The notes: generated by a model not told the origin, from the sequence alone. A DNA stretch of 64,000 nucleotides from an uncultured beta proteobacterium (GCA_903886275.1 CAISLN010000106.1:1-64000); one strand, 5' to 3'; counted from the stretch's first letter, positions 28,195 through 37,061 are shown. Translations and numbers: made by a program.

Positions 28195-29190
28195 TTAAAG
28201 CGCTGGTGCTGGGGCGCAGGTTTCGCGCGCCTGCTGCACAATTTGCTGCTGACCCTCGCTCAGTGATTCCCCCATTTCGCTTTGCGCGATGACAAGGGCC
28301 ACCTTGTCAATCACGCATTTGCAGTTGGCGAGCGCATTCGGATCGCCTTTTTCGGTGGCCGATGCGGTGCAGCTTTGCAGGGTGGCGTTGGCATAGTCCA
28401 GGTCCCATAGGCCTAGCGTGGGGCGGTCTATTTCCGGGCGCGTCACGCCTGCCGATTCGACACAGTCCTTGGGTACCACCTTGCGCGCCAGGCCGCTATA
28501 GCCGCAGGCCCAACTGGCACCCGCGTCATTCGACACATAGCTGAGCGTGCCGGTCTGCGATCCGATGGCAAGCGTTGCCACAAGGTCGGCGTATTGCTTG
28601 TAGGCAAAGGCATCAACCTCGGTGATTTCCTTGGTGCCAGCCACCGATGATTTGATTCCTTGCAGTGCCCCATCGTCCATCAATACGCCCCCTTTGCTGG
28701 CCGCGTACTGCGCCACCAGGTTCTTGGCCGGAACCAGTGCGGCGATCACCTCAGCGGTCTTGGCCTTCAATGTGTAGTCTTGGTAAGCGGGCAGGGCGAT
28801 GGCAGCCAGAATTCCGATGACGACGATGGCCGGAAAGATCAGCACGATGACCTTTACCGCGACGTGGACCGGCGGCGTGAGGGTGCCGTGGTTGTGCTTT
28901 TTGGCCCAGTTCTCCTGGCTGCCAAAGGCAATGGCGACCAAGTCGAACAGGGCAATCAGTCCGGGAACGCCGCTCCAGCAGAACAGCAAAAAGAGCACGC
29001 CGGCGGTGATACGGCCCAGATAGAACTTGTGCGCACCCATGCCTCCCAGAAATGCGCAGAGCAGTCCTGCAACGGTCTGGCTTTTCAGGGAGCTACTGGC
29101 AGGCGCAGGCGCATTCTGAGGTGCGCCGCATTGGGGACAGGTCAGGGCGCTCTCGTGGAGCTGTTTTCCACAACCGCGGCAATACATCAC
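28195..29190 (-). CDS. Zinc ribbon + TM2 domain + type IV pilin-like helix chimera
   Basis: 331 residues in three parts. Residues 4-24 form a zinc ribbon (CRGCGKQLHESALTCPQCGA). Residues about 35-92 form a TM2 domain (LLCAFLGGMGAHKFYLGRI; GVLFLLFCW). Residues about 105-140 form a helix, IVVIGILAAIALPAYQDYT, nearly identical to the N-terminal helix of type IV major pilins, followed by a roughly 190-residue domain with several Cys. The prepilin peptidase site (Gly-Phe-Thr-Leu-Ile-Glu) is missing and the helix is internal, so it should not be processed or polymerised as pilin. The GTG start at 29190 is nine bases after AGGAG; an ATG lies one codon later. It is third in the operon, 12 bases after the preceding TM2 gene. 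Function unknown. Confidence 0.85.
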   Translation of the reverse strand: MMYCRGCGKQLHESALTCPQCGAPQNAPAPASSSLKSQTVAGLLCAFLGGMGAHKFYLGRITAGVLFLLFCWSGVPGLIALFDLVAIAFGSQENWAKKHNHGTLTPPVHVAVKVIVLIFPAIVVIGILAAIALPAYQDYTLKAKTAEVIAALVPAKNLVAQYAASKGGVLMDDGALQGIKSSVAGTKEITEVDAFAYKQYADLVATLAIGSQTGTLSYVSNDAGASWACGYSGLARKVVPKDCVESAGVTRPEIDRPTLGLWDLDYANATLQSCTASATEKGDPNALANCKCVIDKVALVIAQSEMGESLSEGQQQIVQQARETCAPAPAL

Positions 29191-29202
29191 AACAGTGCAC
29201 TC

Positions 29203-29718
29203 CTAATATTTGGCTGCGAAATCCGCATCCGACATGGTCAGGAAAATGATGCCTTCGATGAAGGCAATCAGCGCGGGAATCAAGGTCCAACAAAACAGCA
29301 GGTACAAAATGCCCATGCCGGTCTGGCCCAGGTAGAACTTGTGACCGCCTAGGCCGCCCAAGAAAAGGGCCAGCAAGGCAGCTGTCATGCGGTCGTTGCC
29401 GGAGGCACTGCGCGCGGTGGCAAAGTTGGCACTTCTTTGCAATGCACCGCATTTGGGGCAACTGATGGCCGACTCGTGGATGGGTTGCCCGCAGCCCCGG
29501 CAATACACATGCCCGTGCGGCAGCGCGCTGGGGCTTACCTGCACCATGGCAGCAAGCGGCGGCACAGGCACCAGTGCGGTTTGCGCCGGTTGAAGGGCGC
29601 CGCATTTGGGGCAACTGCTGGCCGACAAGTGCAGCACGCTTCCACAGGAAAAGCAGAACTTCTGGTCGGCCGCTTTACTAGCCGGTTCCACTGAAGGCAG
29701 GGGGGGCAAATCGGTCAT
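29203..29718 (-). CDS. TM2 domain protein with two tandem zinc ribbons
   Basis: 171 residues. The first zinc ribbon is CFSCGSVLHLSASSCPKCGA (about 22-41). A Pro/Ala linker separates it from the second, CRGCGQPIHESAISCPKCGA (about 73-92). The C-terminal TM2 domain has ALLALFLGGLGGHKFYLGQT and the hairpin GILYLLFCWTLIPALIAFIE. The second ribbon is nearly the same as that of the next gene, suggesting recent duplication. The start overlaps the stop of the upstream small membrane gene by four bases. TM2 proteins are two-helix membrane proteins of unclear role. Confidence 0.88.
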   Translation of the reverse strand: MTDLPPLPSVEPASKAADQKFCFSCGSVLHLSASSCPKCGALQPAQTALVPVPPLAAMVQVSPSALPHGHVYCRGCGQPIHESAISCPKCGALQRSANFATARSASGNDRMTAALLALFLGGLGGHKFYLGQTGMGILYLLFCWTLIPALIAFIEGIIFLTMSDADFAAKY

Positions 29719-30110
29719 ACGGTGGTCTTGGCTAAGGGTGGATGGTTGAAATGCAGCAGCTGGCTAAAAAACTGCCACAGGCTGTCGAGCAGGCTGTGCG
29801 TAAACTGCTGCCAGCCCACCTCGTTGAGGAAGTGCAGCAACCAATAAAGCAGAACGATGCTGATCACGGAATTGATGCTGCCAATGAGGATGCCCTTGCG
29901 CACAAGGCCTGCCTCTTGGGCTTCCAGTTTGCCGCAAGCTACCAGTCGAAAATTAAACAGGCCCACCAGGGTGCCAAAAATGGCGGAGGGGAAAATGGGC
30001 AGCAGGCTCAGGATGAAGCCAAATATGACGGCGCGGTCATGGCGTGCAATCGCGAACTTCAAAGCAACAATCTTTGCTACAACTTCTTCTTCCAGTCTAC
30101 TTTTCGGCAT
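29715..30110 (-). CDS. Small polytopic membrane protein, first gene of the zinc-ribbon operon
   Basis: 131 residues, with hydrophobic segments at about 28-55 (AVIFGFILSLLPIFPSAIFG) and 75-95 (GILIGSINSVISIVLLYWLL). The N-terminal helix is charged (MPKSRLEEEVVAKIVALKF). It has no zinc ribbon and no family I recognise. Its stop overlaps the next start (ATGA), so it is coupled to the two-ribbon TM2 protein. Small size and coupling suggest that it assembles with the TM2/DUF805 proteins in the inner membrane. Confidence 0.65.
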   Translation of the reverse strand: MPKSRLEEEVVAKIVALKFAIARHDRAVIFGFILSLLPIFPSAIFGTLVGLFNFRLVACGKLEAQEAGLVRKGILIGSINSVISIVLLYWLLHFLNEVGWQQFTHSLLDSLWQFFSQLLHFNHPPLAKTTV

Positions 30111-30357
30111 GCATTCAACCCTGACTTCTAAATGAAATTTTTATGAGGCTGGGTCACCGCCGGTGATGAAGCTGGCCGGTGGCCGCTTGTGCGTGCGATT
30201 TTTCCCTTGGTAGGACTAGTCTACCGCGTCGCGCAGTGCCAAATGACCAGTCAAGCTATAGTTTTATCCCCCCCGAATGCGCGATGTAGCGATTTCGCGC
30301 GGCGCGGTTTTGTGCCCGGTCAATTGCGTTGCAAAGAGCAGGCGCTATCATCCGCCC

Positions 30358-30717
30358 ATGGCCCGTTTGTTCATCCTGTTCCTCATTGCCCTGCTGCCGC
30401 TGCGTGGCTGGACGGTTGAGCGCATGGTGTTTCAAATGGATAGCGGTGCTGCCACGGCCTCGCAGTCGCTGGAGCGCGCCATGCCCACCGACTGCGTCCT
30501 GCACATGCAGGCAGCGCCCGCAGACCATCCAGCGCCTGAGGCGTCTTCGCATGGCCCCGCCGGTTGCCAGAACTGCCAGCTGTGCATGCCGCTGGCCGCC
30601 CTTGCGACTACCGTGATGCCGGCTCTCCTATCCATCCCCCAAGCAATGCCGCAAGCGCGCAGCAGCCGCTTTGCCAGTGCCGACGCCGCAAGCTGCGTCA
30701 AGCCACCGATTTCCTGA
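30358..30717 (+). CDS. Secreted Cys/His-rich protein at the head of the copper efflux operon
   Basis: 119 residues. A signal-peptide-like start (MARLFILFLIALLPLRGWT) is followed by scattered His, Cys and Met: DCVLHMQ, a His-Pro-Ala segment, and GCQNCQLCMPLAALA with three close Cys. The start is taken at 30358 so that the hydrophobic core is N-terminal; the frame is open back to 30277. Small DUF2946-like proteins of this style are common beside copper genes. It lies 81 bases upstream of a cusF homologue on the same strand. A periplasmic copper- or silver-binding role is inferred. Confidence 0.55.
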   Translation: MARLFILFLIALLPLRGWTVERMVFQMDSGAATASQSLERAMPTDCVLHMQAAPADHPAPEASSHGPAGCQNCQLCMPLAALATTVMPALLSIPQAMPQARSSRFASADAASCVKPPIS

Positions 30718-30798
30718 TACCTAGGCCATAGGTCCGTCTGCAGTGGGCTGCGACGGTTGTTTTTTGAGCCTGCGGGCTTAAAGCTTCAGGAGAAATAC

Positions 30799-31074
30799 AT
30801 GAAACGTTTGATATTGTCTTTGGCGCTGTTGTGCGCAACTTCCAGCTGGGCCGCACCCGATTGGGTGCGTGGAGAAATCACCAAGCTCAACGCTGAGAAG
30901 GCGCAGGTCACGCTCAAGCACGAGGCCAGCATGGGCATGGACGCCATGACCATGCCCTACAAGCTGAAAAATGCCTCCCTTCTCAAGGGCTTCAAGCCCG
31001 GTGATCGGGTGCGCTTTACCGCGAAGATGCAGGGCGAGCAAATGCTGATCGACGCAATGGAGCCTGCGCAATGA
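30799..31074 (+). CDS. cusF: Periplasmic copper/silver-binding protein, CusF-like
   Basis: 91 residues. A signal peptide (MKRLILSLALLCATSSWA) precedes a small beta-barrel with the CusF metal site: His in VTLKHEAS, and two Met in MDAMTMPYKL. The Trp that caps Cu(I) in E. coli CusF is not at the usual place (it reads MGMDAMTM rather than WPxMTM). CAGGAGA lies shortly before the ATG. CusF ferries Cu(I)/Ag(I) to the CusCBA pump encoded immediately downstream; its stop overlaps cusC by four bases. Confidence 0.85.
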   Translation: MKRLILSLALLCATSSWAAPDWVRGEITKLNAEKAQVTLKHEASMGMDAMTMPYKLKNASLLKGFKPGDRVRFTAKMQGEQMLIDAMEPAQ

Positions 31075-32330
31075 AACGCCTGTGGGTGCTGGCATGGGCG
31101 ATGGGTGCCCTGGTGGCCATGGCCCAGGATGCCGCTTCCATTCCCGGGGCCGATGTGGAGTCGCTGTTGGCCGTTGCAAAGGCCAATAATCCCGAGCTCG
31201 CCAGCATGCGTTTGGAGGCCCTGGCCGCGCAGCAGCGCATAGAGCAGGCCTATGCATTGCCTGACCCGCGCCTCAAAATCGAGCTGCAGGATGTCAGCAA
31301 AATGGGCGCGCAAAACCCCACGCTGTGGCCAAGCGATGTGGGCAGCACCCGCTACACTTTGACCCAGGAGCTGCCCTGGTTTGGCACGCGGGCCTTGAAG
31401 CGCGAGCAGGCCACGCTGGCGGCTCAGGGCTCGCAGGCCCAGGTGCAAACGCTGTGGCTGGACCTGGCCGCGCGCATCAAGCAGGCCTATGCCCAGCGGT
31501 ATTTTTTGCAGCGCAGTGCGCAACTCAGCCAAGAGGTTCTGGGCCTGATGCAGGGTCTGGAGCAAATCGCTCGCGCCCGCTATGCGGGAGGCTTGGCGCC
31601 GCAGCAAGACACCCTGCGTGCACAGACCGAACAGAGCGCGATGGGCGCTGAGCTGATTGCCCTGCAGACCGAGCTGCGCACCAACCAGTCGCGCATGAAC
31701 GCGTTGCTGGCGCGACCTCCATCGGCGCCGTTTGCCGAGCCGAAAGCCCTGCGTGCGCTGCCCGGAGCCGAGCAACTCGACCTTGCCGTTCTGGAACAGC
31801 GCGCGCGCCAACACAACCCGCAGTTGGCCGCCGATGAAGCCAAATGGAGGGCCGCCGAAAAGGGGCAGGAGCTCAGCCTCAAGGGCCGCTATCCAAGCAT
31901 CGTGCTGGGTGTGGCGCCCACGCAGTTTCAGGGCGATGTCAAGGCCTGGGACCTGATGCTGGAGATGAATATTGCGCTGTGGCAGGGCACCCGCCGCGCA
32001 CAGGAACGCGAGGCATTGGCCATGCGCGACGCTGCCGAGGCCAGGCGCAACGCCACCGCCAATCAGGTGTTGGCGGACCTGTCGGAAAACCTGCTGGCCC
32101 TGCAAGGTGCGCAGCAGACGGAAAGCCTGGTATCCAACAGCCTGCTGGCGCAGGCCGAACTGAGTCTGCAGTCTGCACTGGCCGGCTATGAGGCCGGCAA
32201 GCTGGACTTCGCCGCGGTGCTGGACGCCCAGCGCCAGATCCGCCAGGCCAAGCTGTCCCGTATCAAAGCCCAGGCCGAAGGCCAGGCCCGCTTGGCACAA
32301 ATTGAGCGTCTGCTTGGAGTTGAGCTATGA
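31071..32330 (+). CDS. cusC: TolC-family outer-membrane efflux protein, CusC-like
   Basis: 419 residues. A signal peptide (MKRLWVLAWAMGALVAMAQ) is followed by two OEP repeats of long coiled helices, for example NNPELASMRLEALAAQQRIE, LTQELPWFGTRALKREQ, and in the second half NPQLAADEAKWRAAEKG. It forms the outer-membrane channel of the tripartite pump. Four-base overlaps with cusF and cusB place it in the middle of the operon. No lipobox Cys is visible, unlike E. coli CusC. Confidence 0.88.
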   Translation: MKRLWVLAWAMGALVAMAQDAASIPGADVESLLAVAKANNPELASMRLEALAAQQRIEQAYALPDPRLKIELQDVSKMGAQNPTLWPSDVGSTRYTLTQELPWFGTRALKREQATLAAQGSQAQVQTLWLDLAARIKQAYAQRYFLQRSAQLSQEVLGLMQGLEQIARARYAGGLAPQQDTLRAQTEQSAMGAELIALQTELRTNQSRMNALLARPPSAPFAEPKALRALPGAEQLDLAVLEQRARQHNPQLAADEAKWRAAEKGQELSLKGRYPSIVLGVAPTQFQGDVKAWDLMLEMNIALWQGTRRAQEREALAMRDAAEARRNATANQVLADLSENLLALQGAQQTESLVSNSLLAQAELSLQSALAGYEAGKLDFAAVLDAQRQIRQAKLSRIKAQAEGQARLAQIERLLGVEL

Positions 32331-33937
32331 GCAAAAACCTGTCAGTCGCCATCGGCGTTTTTCTGGTCGCCGCTGGCGCAGGCTTTGCCGGCAACTGGTG
32401 GGGCGCGCACCATGGGGCAGGCAACGCTGCCGGTATGGAGGCCGCCTCCGCGGTGAGCACAAGCCCTGCACCCAAGGCGCGCAAGCTGCGCTTCTACCGC
32501 AACCCCATGGGCCTGGCCGACACCTCGCCCACGCCCAAAAAAGACCCCATGGGCATGGACTACATCGCTGTCTTTGAGGGTGAGGAGGAAGAGACACCGG
32601 CCAACGCGAACCAGCTCAAGTTCAGCGCCGAGAAAATTCAGAAGCTCGGTGTGCGCACCGAGCCCGCGGCCTTGCGGGTGCTCGACAAGACGGTGCGCGC
32701 CTCTGGTCGCGTAGAGCCCGATGAGCGACGCGTGACCACCATCGCACCCAAGTTCGAGGGCTATGTGGAAAAGCTGCTGGTCAACGCGACAGGGCAGGGC
32801 GTGGCCAAGGGGCAGTTGCTGTTTGAGGCCTATAGCCCGGAGCTGGTGGCTGCGCAGCGCGAATACGCCATCGCCATACAGGGCGTGCAGGCCATGGCAC
32901 AGGCCGGTCCTGAGGCACAAGAGAGCATGCAGCAACTGGCTGAGGCCAGTCTGGTGCGCCTGCGCAACTGGGATGTGAGCGAAGCGCAGGTCAAAGAATT
33001 TGCGGCTTCTGGCGCAGCCAAACGCACGCTGGGCTTTCGCTCGCCGGTGGCTGGCATCGTGACCGAAAAGAAGGCCGTGCAGGGCATGCGCTTTATGCCG
33101 GGGGACGCGCTCTACCAGGTGACGGATTTGTCGTCGGTGTGGGTGATGGCCGATGTGTCTGAGCAGGACATTGGCTCCGTGAAAGTCGGTGCGCGCGCCA
33201 CGGTGAAGATCAATGCCTATCCCGACAAGAGCTTTACGGCGGCGCTGACCACCATCTATCCGACGCTGAATGCAGAGACGCGGACTGTGCCGGTGCGACT
33301 GGAGCTGGCCAACCCCGGCGGCCTGCTCAAGCCCGGCATGTTCGCGCAGCTCGAATTGGCAGTGGGAGCGAGGAACAAGGTGCTGACCGTGCCGGTTTCG
33401 GCCGTGATCGACAGTGGCGCGCGCCAGCTGCTGCTGGTGCAAGTGGGCGATGCGAAAGAGGGCCGCTTTGAGCCGCGCGAGGTAAAAATTGGGGCGCGCA
33501 GCGAAAACTATCTGGAGGTGTTGTCGGGTCTGCGCGAGGGCGAGGCGGTGGTCACCTCGGCCAACTTCTTGATCGATGCGGAGAGCAATTTGAAGGCTGC
33601 GATTGCGGGCTTCGGTCCGGGTGGCGTGGCTGCAAGCGGTGCTGCGATGGCAGAGGCAGCATCGCCAATGGCCCCTGCGTCACCTGCCGCAACCGGCCAC
33701 CAGGCGCAAGGCAAGGTGGTGGAGGTCGATGCCAAGAGCCTGACGGTCACCCTTAGCCACGGCCCCGTTGCAAGCCTGAAATGGCCGGCCATGACCATGG
33801 AATTTGCGCTGGCCAATAGCGCGCTGCTCAAGGACCTGAAGCCCGGTGTGCCGGTCGCGTTTGAGTTTGTGGAGCGCGGAAAAGGCGAGTGGGTGATCAC
33901 CAAAATCACGCCGCAAGCCATGGATGCGAAGAAGTAA
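32327..33937 (+). CDS. cusB: CusB-like membrane fusion protein with N-terminal metal-binding domain and C-terminal CusF domain
   Basis: 536 residues. An N-terminal membrane anchor or signal (LSVAIGVFLVAAGAGFAG) precedes a heavy-metal-binding domain (RFYRNPMGLADTSPTPKKDP, then MGMDY). The adaptor core comes next: barrel and lipoyl halves around KFEGYVEKLLVNATGQGV and FRSPVAGIVTEKKAVQGM, with a helical hairpin between. The last roughly 75 residues are a CusF domain (VTLSHGPVASLKWPAMTM), here with the full His-Trp-Met-Met set. The adaptor links CusA to CusC in the periplasm, and the extra domains probably load Cu(I)/Ag(I) directly. It overlaps cusC by four bases. Confidence 0.9.
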   Translation: MSKNLSVAIGVFLVAAGAGFAGNWWGAHHGAGNAAGMEAASAVSTSPAPKARKLRFYRNPMGLADTSPTPKKDPMGMDYIAVFEGEEEETPANANQLKFSAEKIQKLGVRTEPAALRVLDKTVRASGRVEPDERRVTTIAPKFEGYVEKLLVNATGQGVAKGQLLFEAYSPELVAAQREYAIAIQGVQAMAQAGPEAQESMQQLAEASLVRLRNWDVSEAQVKEFAASGAAKRTLGFRSPVAGIVTEKKAVQGMRFMPGDALYQVTDLSSVWVMADVSEQDIGSVKVGARATVKINAYPDKSFTAALTTIYPTLNAETRTVPVRLELANPGGLLKPGMFAQLELAVGARNKVLTVPVSAVIDSGARQLLLVQVGDAKEGRFEPREVKIGARSENYLEVLSGLREGEAVVTSANFLIDAESNLKAAIAGFGPGGVAASGAAMAEAASPMAPASPAATGHQAQGKVVEVDAKSLTVTLSHGPVASLKWPAMTMEFALANSALLKDLKPGVPVAFEFVERGKGEWVITKITPQAMDAKK

Positions 33938-33941
33938 GACC

Positions 33942-36900
33942 ATGCTCGCCAACATCATTGATTGGTCGGCGCGCAACCGCGTGCTGGTCCTGCTCTCCAC
34001 CCTGTTCATCACCCTGGCTGGCATTTACGCGGTGGTGAAAACGCCGCTCGATGCGCTGCCCGATTTGTCGGACGTGCAGGTCATCGTCTACACCGAGTTC
34101 CCTGGCCAGGCACCGCAGGTGGTGGAAGACCAGGTGACCTACCCGCTGACCACGGCCATGCTGTCTGTGCCTAAATCGAAGGTGGTGCGCGGCTTCTCTT
34201 TTTTTGGCGCCTCCTTCGTCTACGTGATCTTTGAAGATGGCACCGACATTTACTGGGCCCGCTCGCGCGTGCTGGAGTATTTGAACTTTGCGGCTGGGCG
34301 CATGCCCAAGGGCGTCACACCTTCTCTGGGCCCGGACGCCACCGGCGTGGGCTGGGTCTATCAATACGTGCTGGTTGCGAAAAACAAGACGCTGGCCGAG
34401 CTGCGCACGATCCAGGACTGGTACCTGCGCTACCAGTTGGCCAAGGCCCATGGCGTGGCCGAGGTGGCCTCGATTGGCGGCTTTGTGCAGACCTACCAGG
34501 TGACAGTGGACCCGATCAAACTGCGCGCCTATGGCATCCCTTTAACAAAGGTGTCGCAGACCATCCGCGACAGCAACCGCGATGTGGGGGGCCGTGCCAT
34601 CGAGATGGCCGAGACCGAGTACATGGTGCGGGGCAAAGGCTATCTGCGCGGCGCCTCCGACATCGAAAACCTGGTGCTCAAAAGCGAGAAGGGCACGCCG
34701 GTGCTGGTGCGCGATATTGGGCGCGTGGAGCTGGTGCCCGATGAGCGCCGTGGCATCACCGAGCTCAATGGCGAGGGCGAGGTGGTGTCGGGCATTGCCA
34801 TGGCCCGCTACGGCCAGAACGCGCTGGAGGTGATTAGCAACATCAAGGACAAAATTGCCGAGGTCTCGGCCGGGCTGCCCGAGGGTGTGGGCATCATCCC
34901 GGTCTATGACCGCTCGGACCTGATCCATCGCGCCATCGAGACCCTGAAGCGCACGCTGTTGGAGGAAAGCCTGATCGTGGCCGCCGTCTGCTTGGTCTTC
35001 CTGCTGCATGTGCGCTCGGCCCTGGTCGCTATTCTGATGCTGCCGGTGGGCGTGCTGATGGCCTTCATCGCCATGCGGCTTCTGGGCATGAACTCGAATC
35101 TGATGAGCCTGGGCGGCATCGCGATCGCCATTGGCGCCATGGTGGATGCGGCCATCGTCATGATCGAGAACGCGCACAAGCATATCGAGCGCCTTCAACC
35201 GGAGCACACCCGATCCGAGCGTGCAGAGGCTATTGTTGCCGCCTGCAAAGAGGTCGGCCCGGCGCTGTTCTTTTCGCTCCTGATCATCACCGTGTCCTTC
35301 CTTCCGGTGTTCACGCTGGAGTCGCAAGAGGGGCGGCTGTTCTCGCCCCTGGCCTATACCAAGACCTTCTCCATGGCCGGTGCGGCCATCCTGTCGGTGA
35401 CCCTGGTGCCGGTGCTGATGCTGCTGTTTATCCGCGGCCCGGTGATGCCGGAAGCCAAGAACCCGGTGAACCGCTTTTTGATTTGGGTGTACCGGCCCAT
35501 CATCGCCTGGGTGATGCGCTGGAAGAAGCTCACCATCGGTCTGGCATTGGTGGCGATGGGCGTGTCTTTCTACCCGGCATCAAGGCTCGGCTCCGAGTTC
35601 ATGCCCACACTCAACGAAGGCACGCTGCTCTACATGCCGTCCTCGTTGCCGGCCATGTCCATCACCAAGGCCGCCGAGCTGCTGCAGACGCAGAACAAGA
35701 TCATCAAGAGCTTCCCCGAAGTGGAGTCGGTCTATGGCAAGGCGGGCAGGGCCAATACGGCTACCGACCCGGCGCCCACCGAGATGTTTGAGACGGTGAT
35801 CAACCTGAAACCCGAATCCGAGTGGCGCGCGGGGCTGACTACCGACAAGCTGATCGCCGAACTGGATAAGGCCTTGCAATTCCCCGGTGTGTCGAATGCC
35901 TGGACCATGCCGATCAAGGCGCGCATCGACATGTTGTCCACCGGCATCCGCACGCCCATTGGCATCAAGGTGTTCGGCAAGGATCTCAACGAGATGGAGC
36001 GCCTGGCCAAGGAGATCGAGGCGGTGGTGAAGACCGTGCCGGGTACTTCATCGGCCTTTGCCGAGCGCATCACCGGCGGCTTCTACATCAACATCGAGCC
36101 GGACCGCGGGCAACTAGCACGCTACGGTCTGGCCGTGGGCGATTTGCAGGATGTGATCGGCACGGCGCTGGGCGGCGAGATGGTGACCACCACCGTGGAA
36201 GGGCGCGAGCGCTTTGGCGTGACCGTGCGCTACCCGCGCGAGCTGCGTGGCAACCCGCAGCAGATTGCCAGCGAAATTCTGGTGCCCACCATGGGCGGCG
36301 CCATGGTCCCGCTGGGGCAGGTGGCCCGGGTGGAAATCGCCAAGGGCGCACCCAGCATCCGCACCGAAAACGCGCTGCTCTCCACCTACATCTATGTGGA
36401 CATCCGCGACCGCGACATCGGCGGCTACGTGAAGGAGGCCAGAGCAGCGGTCAACGCGCAGGTGAAGTTCCCCAGCGGCTACTACGCCACCTGGAGCGGG
36501 CAGTTCGAGTCCATGGAGCGGGCCATCGAGAAGATGAAAATCGTGGTGCCCGTCACCCTGCTGATCATCTTTTTGCTGCTCTACCTGAACTTCAGGCGCC
36601 TGACCGAAACGCTGATCGTCATGCTGTCTGTCCCCTTTGCCCTGGTGGGCGGGGTCTGGCTGATGTGGCTGCTGGGCTACAACCTGTCGGTGGCCGTGGC
36701 CGTGGGCTTTATCGCCCTGGCCGGGGTGGCGGCCGAGACCGGCGTGGTGATGCTGATCTACCTAGACCACGCCTGGGAGGCGGTGCAGGCCGAATGCCGT
36801 GCACAGGGTAGGGAAGCCGGCATGCAGGAACTCTACGGCGCGGTGATGGAAGGCGCGGTGGAGCGGGTGCGTCCCAAGATGATGACCGTGGTGGCCATCA

Positions 36901-37061
36901 TGGCCGGACTCTTGCCCATCCTGTGGGGCACGGGAACCGGCTCCGAGGTGATGAGCCGCATCGCAGCGCCCATGGTGGGCGGCATGCTCTCAAGCACCGT
37001 GTTGACGCTGGCCGTGATTCCGGCGATCTACGCCCTGGTCAAGCAGTGGCGGCTGCCTTAG
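33942..37061 (+). CDS. cusA: Copper/silver RND efflux pump, CusA-like
   Basis: 1039-residue inner-membrane RND transporter with about 12 helices and two large periplasmic loops. N-terminal LANIIDWSARNRVLVLLSTL and TPLDALPDLSDVQVIVYTEF are HME-RND signatures. The three Met that bind Cu/Ag in E. coli CusA have counterparts in LLYMPSSLPAM, APTEMFETV and RIDMLSTGIRTP, which supports monovalent metal over Zn/Co. Helix 4 has GGIAIAIGAMVDAAIVMIEN. The start at 33942 gives the usual N-terminus; an ATG at 33924 overlaps the end of cusB and adds six residues. No copper-responsive regulator gene lies in the window. Confidence 0.92.
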   Translation: MLANIIDWSARNRVLVLLSTLFITLAGIYAVVKTPLDALPDLSDVQVIVYTEFPGQAPQVVEDQVTYPLTTAMLSVPKSKVVRGFSFFGASFVYVIFEDGTDIYWARSRVLEYLNFAAGRMPKGVTPSLGPDATGVGWVYQYVLVAKNKTLAELRTIQDWYLRYQLAKAHGVAEVASIGGFVQTYQVTVDPIKLRAYGIPLTKVSQTIRDSNRDVGGRAIEMAETEYMVRGKGYLRGASDIENLVLKSEKGTPVLVRDIGRVELVPDERRGITELNGEGEVVSGIAMARYGQNALEVISNIKDKIAEVSAGLPEGVGIIPVYDRSDLIHRAIETLKRTLLEESLIVAAVCLVFLLHVRSALVAILMLPVGVLMAFIAMRLLGMNSNLMSLGGIAIAIGAMVDAAIVMIENAHKHIERLQPEHTRSERAEAIVAACKEVGPALFFSLLIITVSFLPVFTLESQEGRLFSPLAYTKTFSMAGAAILSVTLVPVLMLLFIRGPVMPEAKNPVNRFLIWVYRPIIAWVMRWKKLTIGLALVAMGVSFYPASRLGSEFMPTLNEGTLLYMPSSLPAMSITKAAELLQTQNKIIKSFPEVESVYGKAGRANTATDPAPTEMFETVINLKPESEWRAGLTTDKLIAELDKALQFPGVSNAWTMPIKARIDMLSTGIRTPIGIKVFGKDLNEMERLAKEIEAVVKTVPGTSSAFAERITGGFYINIEPDRGQLARYGLAVGDLQDVIGTALGGEMVTTTVEGRERFGVTVRYPRELRGNPQQIASEILVPTMGGAMVPLGQVARVEIAKGAPSIRTENALLSTYIYVDIRDRDIGGYVKEARAAVNAQVKFPSGYYATWSGQFESMERAIEKMKIVVPVTLLIIFLLLYLNFRRLTETLIVMLSVPFALVGGVWLMWLLGYNLSVAVAVGFIALAGVAAETGVVMLIYLDHAWEAVQAECRAQGREAGMQELYGAVMEGAVERVRPKMMTVVAIMAGLLPILWGTGTGSEVMSRIAAPMVGGMLSSTVLTLAVIPAIYALVKQWRLP

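Noticed and set aside
28700..28900. A type IV major pilin gene
   Set aside because: The pilin helix is internal, lacks the prepilin peptidase site, and is preceded by zinc-ribbon and TM2 domains in one uninterrupted frame. I therefore report it as a chimera, not as pilA.
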